Position numbers and translations under genes: made by a program
Shown: positions 14,843-19,828 of the stretch, in pieces
How the letters are laid out: every line of letters begins with the position of its first letter
Position numbering within the stretch: position 1 is the stretch's first letter
Notes under the pieces: model-generated
What the model saw: the letters and a program-made list of their open reading frames with translations, nothing else
Database searches by the model: none
What the model was told of the DNA's origin: nothing
Assembly (NCBI GenBank): GCA_964407495.1
Contig: CAYOVP010000034.1
Location: 1-19,828, forward strand
Origin: JAJRZX01 sp964407495
GTDB lineage: Bacteria > Desulfobacterota > GWC2-55-46 > JADFVP01
Reading direction: 5' to 3'
Length of the DNA stretch: 19,828 nt

Positions 14843-14860
14843 TTAATCTCTCTGGATTAA
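14843..14860 (-). promoter_or_regulatory. PyrR-binding hairpin in pyr leader
   Basis: The minus strand forms a perfect 6-bp stem, TTAATC with GATTAA, around the hexaloop CAGAGA. This agrees with the known PyrR binding-loop consensus ARUCCNGNGAGGYU, apart from A in place of G near the 3' side. It sits about 45 nt upstream of the terminator that precedes pyrR. I infer that PyrR with bound UMP stabilises this anti-antiterminator when pyrimidines are plentiful. Confidence 0.82.
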
Positions 14861-14928
14861 ATTTAAAGGGTGTATCCGTATCTTGATTGGCCGAACACCT
14901 GGTACCCGTGGCCAGTCATTTGTTTCTG

Positions 14929-14970
14929 CCCTGGGCCAGGGATGGCGCGCTTCAAGCCTCTCGGCGCGCC
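14929..14970. repeat. Inverted repeats downstream of DUF4845-like gene
   Basis: GGCGCGC (14944-14950) and GCGCGCC (14964-14970) form a perfect 7-bp stem with a 13-base loop, starting 12 bases past the stop of the DUF4845-like gene. A second short palindrome, CCCTGG/CCAGGG, adjoins it (14929-14941). Neither has a U tract on the minus strand, so they may be 3'-end stabilisers or factor-dependent termination sites rather than intrinsic terminators. No convincing pyrR promoter was identified in the rest of this gap. Confidence 0.4.
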
Positions 14971-14981
14971 GGGGTTTGGGC

Positions 14982-15362
14982 CTACCTGAGCACGTGACTT
15001 TGATCCTGCACAGGGCCCTCGGCCTTGATATGAAAGTTCAACTTTTTCTTATATCTACCCAGGAATACTACTGTTTTTGAGTATTCAAGGTTTATTGTGA
15101 GTCTATCGAAATCTCGGCTGATCTTGACGTCTTCTGCTGTTATGGGCACCTTCCAGGTAGCGGCCTTAGTGGCTATGCGCTCTCGGAGGGCATCGTCCGA
15201 ATACATGTGTGAGAGTTTCAGTTCTTCCTCCACATCTGTCTTGAGCATATAGTAGGAGATATAGGGGAAACTGAGTTTATAGCCCGAGTAAAGAGCGGAA
15301 GAGAGTATGAGTAACCAGATGAGGGCCCGTAGAGATATCCTGCCGGTGCTGTCTCTGAGCAT
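14982..15362 (-). CDS. Small single-pass membrane protein, DUF4845-like
   Basis: This 126-residue protein has a short basic N-terminus, one hydrophobic segment (about residues 13-35), and a soluble domain ending in a beta-rich segment (about 78-115, with LTINLEYSKTVVFLGRYKKKLNF). The layout, with an N-terminal anchor, a KTDVEEELK helix and a late strand pair about 'phi-x-Y ... F-L-G-R', resembles DUF4845 proteins, whose function is unknown. I infer that the C-terminal domain faces the periplasm. It sits between ugd and pyrR and shows no tie to either. A TTGACT/TATACC promoter-like pair starts right after the ugd stop, which suggests separate transcription, although no terminator divides it from ugd. 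Confidence 0.7.
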   Translation of the reverse strand: MLRDSTGRISLRALIWLLILSSALYSGYKLSFPYISYYMLKTDVEEELKLSHMYSDDALRERIATKAATWKVPITAEDVKISRDFDRLTINLEYSKTVVFLGRYKKKLNFHIKAEGPVQDQSHVLR

Positions 15363-15388
15363 CTGAACCCCTCTGGCGCTTAGTCTAT

Positions 15389-15417
15389 GGTATACAACTT
15401 TAGCCCTGATGAGTCAA
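15389..15417 (-). promoter_or_regulatory. Candidate sigma70 promoter for DUF4845-like gene
   Basis: On the minus strand TTGACT (15417-15412) and TATACC (15394-15389) are separated by 17 bases, about 25 bases before the ATG. The -35 matches consensus at five of six positions and the -10 at four of six. Confidence 0.45.
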
Positions 15418-15424
15418 TAAAATT

Positions 15425-16741
15425 TTAGTTAGACTTCCTGCCCACGCAGATGTAACGAAAGCCCAGGGCCTTCATTCCAGCAGGGTCGTAGATGTTTCTC
15501 ATATCAAGGACAAGGGGGGTGGCGAGTATCTCCTTGAGCCGCTGGAGGTCCAGTTTTCTGAACTGGTTCCACTCGGTCATGATGACAAGGGCATCACACC
15601 CCTGGGCAGTGTCATAGGCGTCCTCACAGTAGAGGACAGGGGCGTTATCACCAAGTTCGGCGCGTGCGTTATCCATGCCCTCGGGGTCGAAGCACCGTAC
15701 CGTTGCGCCATCCTCGATGAGACGTCTTATCACATGCATGGCCGGCGACTCGCGTATGTCATCGGTGTTGGGCTTGAAGGTTGTGCCGAGGACGCCGATG
15801 GTCTTGCCGCCAAGGTCTCCCACAGCGGTTTTTATCTTTCCAAAGGCGATCTCGCGTTGCTGGCGGTTCACCTCGACGACAGCCTCTACTATCTTGCACT
15901 CATAGCCATGGTCGCGGGCTATGTTGGTTATGGCCAGGGTGTCCTTGGGGAAGCAGGACCCCCCGTAGCCAGGGCCTGGATGGAGGAACTTGGGTCCTAT
16001 CCTCCTGTCAAGGCCCATGCCCTTTGCCACCATGTTGATATCTGCGCCGCACCTCTCGGCTATGTTCGCCATCTCGTTTATAAAGGATATCTTGGTGGCA
16101 AGAAAGGCGTTTGATGCATATTTTATGAGTTCTGCCGTCTCTACGTCGGTGATTACAAAAGGTGTCTCCAGGATGTAGAGCGGAGAGTACAGGTCTTTCA
16201 GGATGGCAATGGCCTGGGGGTGACGCGCACCTATTACCACGCGGTTCGGCCTCATGAAGTCTTCCACTGCAGAGCCCTCTCGGAGGAACTCTGGGTTGGA
16301 GGCCACGTCGAAACTGTTATCCCCGCTCTGGCGTTCTCTGATGATGTTCTCGATGATGGTACCCGTACCCACGGGCACGGTGCTCTTGGTGACAATGACC
16401 TTGTAGCCATTGAGGTTATCGGCTATGGTCTCGGCTACGCTCCGTATGTACTGGAGGTCTGCGGAGCCGTCTTCCCGCGGTGGCGTGCCCACTGCTATGA
16501 AGACGACAAGGGAATTTCTTATGGACTCATCGAGGTCTGTCGTAAAGTCGAGACGCCCGGCGCTGACGTTCTTGTCGACCATCTCCTGTAGCCCAGGCTC
16601 GTAGATGGGCAGTTTGCCCGCCTTCAGTGTATCGATCTTTTTCTCGTCCTTGTCCACGCAGGTCACATGCACGCCGAAATCGGCAAAGCACGTCCCTGTA
16701 ACGAGACCTACGTAACCCGTACCAACCACACAGATATTCAC
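15425..16741 (-). CDS. ugd: UDP-glucose 6-dehydrogenase
   Basis: This enzyme oxidises UDP-glucose twice with NAD+ to give UDP-glucuronate for surface polysaccharides. The N-terminal NAD domain starts VVGTGYVGLVTG (5-16). Further motifs are NPEFLREG (149-156), the central helix KYASNAFLATKISFINE (207-223) and the catalytic GYGGSCFPKDT with Cys263 and Asp267. The 438 residues match the family length. The start is GTG (16741-16739), supported by the immediate beta-strand of the Rossmann fold; AGGGGG lies about a dozen bases upstream, slightly far. A terminator-like hairpin with five U residues lies about 45 bases before the start. Proximity to the WcaJ-type transferase and GT4 gene suggests a role in exopolysaccharide or O-antigen synthesis, although terminators separate them. 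Confidence 0.95.
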   Translation of the reverse strand: MNICVVGTGYVGLVTGTCFADFGVHVTCVDKDEKKIDTLKAGKLPIYEPGLQEMVDKNVSAGRLDFTTDLDESIRNSLVVFIAVGTPPREDGSADLQYIRSVAETIADNLNGYKVIVTKSTVPVGTGTIIENIIRERQSGDNSFDVASNPEFLREGSAVEDFMRPNRVVIGARHPQAIAILKDLYSPLYILETPFVITDVETAELIKYASNAFLATKISFINEMANIAERCGADINMVAKGMGLDRRIGPKFLHPGPGYGGSCFPKDTLAITNIARDHGYECKIVEAVVEVNRQQREIAFGKIKTAVGDLGGKTIGVLGTTFKPNTDDIRESPAMHVIRRLIEDGATVRCFDPEGMDNARAELGDNAPVLYCEDAYDTAQGCDALVIMTEWNQFRKLDLQRLKEILATPLVLDMRNIYDPAGMKALGFRYICVGRKSN

Positions 16742-16782
16742 GTCTTGGAAGCCCCCTACTTTGTTTTTTTACTCTACTGCGC

Positions 16783-16825
16783 AAAAAGGCATGGCCAGAA
16801 AGAGGCCCCTGTAGCCCACCATGCC
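16783..16825 (-). terminator. Terminator-like hairpin in ugd leader
   Basis: On the minus strand GGCATGG (16825-16819) pairs perfectly with CCATGCC (16794-16788), and five T residues follow directly. The 24-base loop can partly fold through CAG/CTG. It lies about 42 bases before the ugd GTG and about 100 bases past the terminator of the WcaJ-type gene, so it may be a backup terminator or an attenuator of ugd. Confidence 0.45.
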
Positions 16826-16904
16826 ACGGGTACAAGACCATGGCGCCTTCCTTATGCGGAGAGGAACCAGAAGCCCGGAACCGCGGGGCCGTTACTCATG
16901 AAGA

Positions 16905-16949
16905 AAAAGAAGATAAAAGAGAAAGACCAGGGCCGCCTGAAGGCCCTGG
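16905..16949 (-). terminator. Intrinsic terminator after WcaJ-type gene
   Basis: CCAGGGCC and GGCCCTGG form a perfect 8-bp stem with a 7-base loop (16927-16949). On the minus strand a long U/C-rich tract follows, including TTTT and TTTTT runs. It lies 43 bases past the stop of the sugar transferase gene and probably ends the GT4/WcaJ transcript. Confidence 0.65.
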
Positions 16950-16992
16950 AACGGACCTGTTGAGTGAAACATGGCAGATCCTGCGTATCTCA

Positions 16993-18396
16993 TCAATAGG
17001 CGTTTCTGTGGACAAACCCCTTCCAGAGAGTAAGCCAGACTATCTTGAGATCAAAGAGCAGTGACCAGTGCTCGATGTAGTAGATATCGTAGTCTATTCT
17101 CTTCTTTATGTCTGTGTCGCCGCGCCAGCCGTTCACCTGCGCCCATCCCGTCATGCCGGCCTTTACCTTGTGGCGGAGCATGTAGCGCGGTATCCTCTTC
17201 CTGAACTCGTGTATGAAGACCGGGCGCTCGGGCCTCGGTCCAACGAGGCTCATGTCGCCCTTGAGGACATTGAAGAGTTGTGGCAGTTCATCGAGGCTTG
17301 TCCTTCTCAGGAATCTTCCTATGGGCGTGCGCCTGTCATCGTCCTTCCTGGCCCAGACAGGGCCAGTCTCGGCCTCGGCCCCGATCCTCATAGAACGGAA
17401 CTTTAACATGGAAAAGGTGGCCCCGTCCAGTCCCATGCGCTCCTGAACGTAAAAAACAGGCCCCTTTGAACCCATTTTCACGAGAATGGCTATTACCAGC
17501 ATGAGAGGCGAGGTAAGGACGATGAGGGCGCTGGCTACGGCTATGTCAAAGGTCCTCTTGAGTATCATGTTCCAGCCGTAGAGGGGTGTGTTGCGAAGAT
17601 TGACTATGGGCAGGCCGTCAAATTCCTCTATGCCGCCCCTTAGGGTGACGAACTCGTAGATATCGGGCACTACCATTATGTCCACTGTCTCGTCGCCTAT
17701 GTACTGGAGCGTGTCCACCACCTTCTCGTGTTCGTCCCACGACAGAGCTATGAAGACCTTGTCGATGCCGAGATCGCCTATGGTCTCTCGTATGTCTTTG
17801 TACGAGCCGATGACCTGGACGCCGTCCACATCCTTCGTGCCCTCGTCTCTCTCGGTACAGACCACACCCTTTACGTTTATGCCTATCTCCGGGTGGAGTT
17901 TGAAGCGTTTTATGAGGTCCCGGGCCGGGGCCCCGCACCCCACCACAATGGCGTGGCGGAGGTTGTAGCCCTTTTTGCGGACTATCCTGAAGATACCGCG
18001 GATGACCGTCCTCTCGAGCGAGAGGGCCACTATGTTCGTGAGGGTAAAGAGTATGAGGACAAGGCGCGAAAAGTCCGCGAGCCTGAGGAAGAAGGTTATG
18101 GCGATGAGGAAGATGGCCGTCGTGACGCAGGCCTTGGATATGCTGAGGACCTCGGCAAGGCGTGTGCCCAGCCTCTTCGGGGTATAGAGGCCGAAACCAC
18201 GGAGCACAAGGGCGCAGATGACCGTAATGGGCAGGAGCATGAGGAGGTAGAGCCTGAAGGGAGGCACCCCCTTGGTCACGGCAAAGAGCCCGGAGTTGAA
18301 ACGGATATAATATGAGAGGACCCATGACGAGAGTATGATTACAAGGTCCGTCAGGAAGAGGATATTCTCGAATATCTGGGCATGTTTTTTGAGCAT
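16993..18396 (-). CDS. WcaJ-type undecaprenyl-phosphate sugar-1-P transferase
   Basis: The enzyme starts a polysaccharide repeat unit by moving a hexose-1-phosphate, probably glucose-1-P from UDP-glucose, onto undecaprenyl phosphate in the inner membrane. The 467 residues show four N-terminal hydrophobic segments (about 11-31, 48-67, 86-105, 111-127), a CoA-binding-like Rossmann domain (HAIVVGCGAPARDLIKRF, 148-165), another membrane segment (about 283-305) and the bacterial sugar transferase domain with KFRSMR (332-337), the catalytic Asp-Glu in SLDELPQ (367-373) and LVGPRPERP (384-392). Glucose specificity is an inference from the overall family. The ATG follows AGGTAA and lies 46 bases inside the 3' end of the GT4 gene, implying translational coupling. 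Confidence 0.92.
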   Translation of the reverse strand: MLKKHAQIFENILFLTDLVIILSSWVLSYYIRFNSGLFAVTKGVPPFRLYLLMLLPITVICALVLRGFGLYTPKRLGTRLAEVLSISKACVTTAIFLIAITFFLRLADFSRLVLILFTLTNIVALSLERTVIRGIFRIVRKKGYNLRHAIVVGCGAPARDLIKRFKLHPEIGINVKGVVCTERDEGTKDVDGVQVIGSYKDIRETIGDLGIDKVFIALSWDEHEKVVDTLQYIGDETVDIMVVPDIYEFVTLRGGIEEFDGLPIVNLRNTPLYGWNMILKRTFDIAVASALIVLTSPLMLVIAILVKMGSKGPVFYVQERMGLDGATFSMLKFRSMRIGAEAETGPVWARKDDDRRTPIGRFLRRTSLDELPQLFNVLKGDMSLVGPRPERPVFIHEFRKRIPRYMLRHKVKAGMTGWAQVNGWRGDTDIKKRIDYDIYYIEHWSLLFDLKIVWLTLWKGFVHRNAY

Positions 18397-19550
18397 CTTT
18401 TACCTGAGCGCAGGAACTCCTCGTATTCGTTCTCGATTGCAGTCCTTATGTTATCAATAAAGCGTGCTGTTGTGAACTCCTCGGCGCGTTTTCTCGCGGC
18501 CTCGGGGCTGAAGGCGGCCTCTGCCCTCTCAAACTCCCTTACCGCCTCAACAAGGGCACGAGGCGTCTGCTCTGTGAAGAAGAGGCCCGTGGCCCTGGGG
18601 TCTGGCCTTCTGGAGCCTGGTGCGTAGAGCGGAACCATCGTCTCCAGTGCTCCGCCTGCGCCATAGGCTATGACCGGCCTTCCAGAGGCCATGGCCTCGA
18701 GGGGTGTTATACCAAAGTCCTCCACGCCCGGAAAGATGAGGGCCCTGCACCCCCTGTACAGGTCCGCTACTTCCTTATCGGACAACTGACCGCAGAACTC
18801 GACACCAGGGCCGGCCAGCGCCCGGAGCCTCTTCTCATCCTGCCCCCCACCCACTATGAGAAGTTTCCTGCCAAGGGCGCCAAAGGCCTCAATGGCAACG
18901 TCAATCCTCTTGTACGGCGCAAAGGCCGAGACAATGAGATAGTAATCACCTGGGCCTTCTTCAGAGACACTGAACCTCGTGCAGTCCACAGGGGGGTGCA
19001 CCACCGTAGATTCTCGTCCATAGTACTTTCTTACCCTCGCGGCAACGTAGCGCGAGATGGCGATGAAGGAATCCACGCGCTCGGCTGAGGCCCTGTCCCA
19101 GACGCGGAGGTAATGCGCCAAGGCCGAGAAGGCCGCCCTCTTGAGTGCAGAGGCGCGGCCCGGGCCAAAGTAATCGTCGAAGCGGTCCCATATGTATCTC
19201 ATGGGCGTAAAGATGTAAGACACGTGCAGGGTGGAGGGCGGGGTTATTACACCCTTTGCCACGCAGTGACTGAGCGAGACGACGAGGTCATACCCGCTGA
19301 GGTCGAACCTCTCCACTGCCATGGGAAAAAGGGGCAGGTACATACGGTAGTGTCTTCTTGCAAGGGGAAGTCTCTGAATAAAGGAAGTCGTTATACGCCT
19401 CTTCTCGATGACCGGGCTCACTCTGCCGGGCAGGTGCAGGAGTGTATAGATGTCGGCCCCTGGGTATACACTGCAGAGGGCATGGAGAACCCTCTCGCCT
19501 CCCCTCATACCTGTAAGCCAATCGTGTACAAGCGCTACTTTAAGAGTCAT
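18351..19550 (-). CDS. Family 4 glycosyltransferase (WbaZ-like)
   Basis: This GT-B glycosyltransferase probably adds a sugar, often mannose in WbaZ-like enzymes, to the lipid-linked unit begun by the neighbouring WcaJ-type protein. The N-terminus KVALVHDWLTGMRGGERVL is typical of this GT4 subgroup. The C-terminal domain has the acceptor/donor core SAFAPYKRIDVAIEAF, GGGQDEKRL, and the E-x7-E motif in EDFGITPLEAM. I start it at the ATG at 19550 (399 residues) because conservation begins there; the frame extends 13 residues further upstream to 19589 without a Shine-Dalgarno sequence. The last 15 codons overlap the next gene. The donor and acceptor cannot be told from sequence alone. Confidence 0.9.
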   Translation of the reverse strand: MTLKVALVHDWLTGMRGGERVLHALCSVYPGADIYTLLHLPGRVSPVIEKRRITTSFIQRLPLARRHYRMYLPLFPMAVERFDLSGYDLVVSLSHCVAKGVITPPSTLHVSYIFTPMRYIWDRFDDYFGPGRASALKRAAFSALAHYLRVWDRASAERVDSFIAISRYVAARVRKYYGRESTVVHPPVDCTRFSVSEEGPGDYYLIVSAFAPYKRIDVAIEAFGALGRKLLIVGGGQDEKRLRALAGPGVEFCGQLSDKEVADLYRGCRALIFPGVEDFGITPLEAMASGRPVIAYGAGGALETMVPLYAPGSRRPDPRATGLFFTEQTPRALVEAVREFERAEAAFSPEAARKRAEEFTTARFIDNIRTAIENEYEEFLRSGKRCSKNMPRYSRISSS

Positions 19551-19707
19551 GGGTCTCGATGACCGATTGGATGGTCCTGCAATCAGCATTCGCCATGGCA
19601 GAGACGACTACAGGCGCGACATTTCAGGCCCCTGCAGGGCGATCCGGCGCTCCCGGACGAAAGCCAGTCAAGAAAATAGAGGATGTTTTTGTAATTTTCC
19701 CGTTCAT

Positions 19708-19735
19708 CTTATAGTTTATTCCACCCAGAGGTCAA
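19708..19735 (-). promoter_or_regulatory. Candidate sigma70 promoter for GT4/WcaJ unit
   Basis: TTGACC (19735-19730) and TATAAG (19713-19708) are separated by 16 bases on the minus strand; each matches consensus at five of six positions. It would give a 5' leader of about 150 nt. The leader holds a perfect CCCTGCAGGG palindrome (19630-19639). No gene is seen from here to the right edge of the window. Confidence 0.55.
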
Positions 19736-19828
19736 CTTTTTTATTGAGGAACCCCTGAATAAACCGGCCCCGAATCATCCAGAAACGGAAAAAAGCGCCT
19801 TTCCCTCTCCACAGATTTCAGGCAACCG

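Noticed and set aside
16527..16841. Minus-strand frame overlapping the ugd start, beginning at an ATG in the leader
   Set aside because: It shares most of its length with ugd in another frame and has no recognisable domain; the ugd frame is clearly real.
16742..16992. Possible c-di-GMP or other known riboswitch before ugd
   Set aside because: No conserved core of a riboswitch class I know could be found; only terminator-like hairpins are visible.

Overview
All thirteen protein genes I can support lie on the minus strand, so the window reads right to left. The contents are bacterial housekeeping and cell-surface genes, with a moderately high GC content and frequent AGG (Arg) and ATA (Ile) codons. 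The order pyrR-pyrB-pyrC-carA-carB, a RecG with an N-terminal extension, a DUF1015 protein and a DUF4845-like membrane protein recall Desulfobacterota/Geobacter-like or Nitrospirota-like Gram-negative bacteria. That placement is inference from gene order and memory of families, not a tested phylogeny.

Right end (about 19.8-15.4 kb): a sigma70-type promoter precedes a GT4 glycosyltransferase whose 3' end overlaps a WcaJ-type polyprenyl-phosphate sugar transferase. A terminator follows, then UDP-glucose 6-dehydrogenase. Together they look like the start of an exopolysaccharide or O-antigen pathway: sugar-nucleotide supply, first sugar onto undecaprenyl phosphate, then a further glycosyl transfer. 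Next comes a short single-pass DUF4845-like protein with its own promoter-like sequence.

Middle (about 14.9-6.9 kb): a de novo pyrimidine operon, pyrR-pyrB-pyrC-carA-carB. Its leader contains a textbook PyrR binding hairpin (6-bp stem, CAGAGA hexaloop) followed by an intrinsic terminator, so the operon very probably uses PyrR/UMP transcription attenuation. carA and carB both begin with TTG. carB is followed by a UUCG-loop terminator.

Left end (about 6.8-0.06 kb): kup (K+ uptake), recG (branched-DNA helicase), a DUF1015 gene followed by a terminator, and a TrmN6-like N6-adenine methyltransferase whose C-terminal tail is encoded by repeat DNA.

The most unusual material is in the gaps between genes. 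A composite repeat of about 105 bp with three hairpins occurs in two near-complete copies (pyrB-pyrC and carA-carB gaps) and several partial or degenerate copies (carA-carB, recG-DUF1015, and downstream of trmN6 at the window edge). The outer stem of its central hairpin differs in every copy but stays fully base-paired. A separate GTAG-headed REP-like palindrome lies just upstream of pyrC. No transposase, CRISPR array, tRNA or rRNA was seen. No gene-free stretch exceeds 300 bases; the larger gaps are described under their repeats, terminators and leaders.
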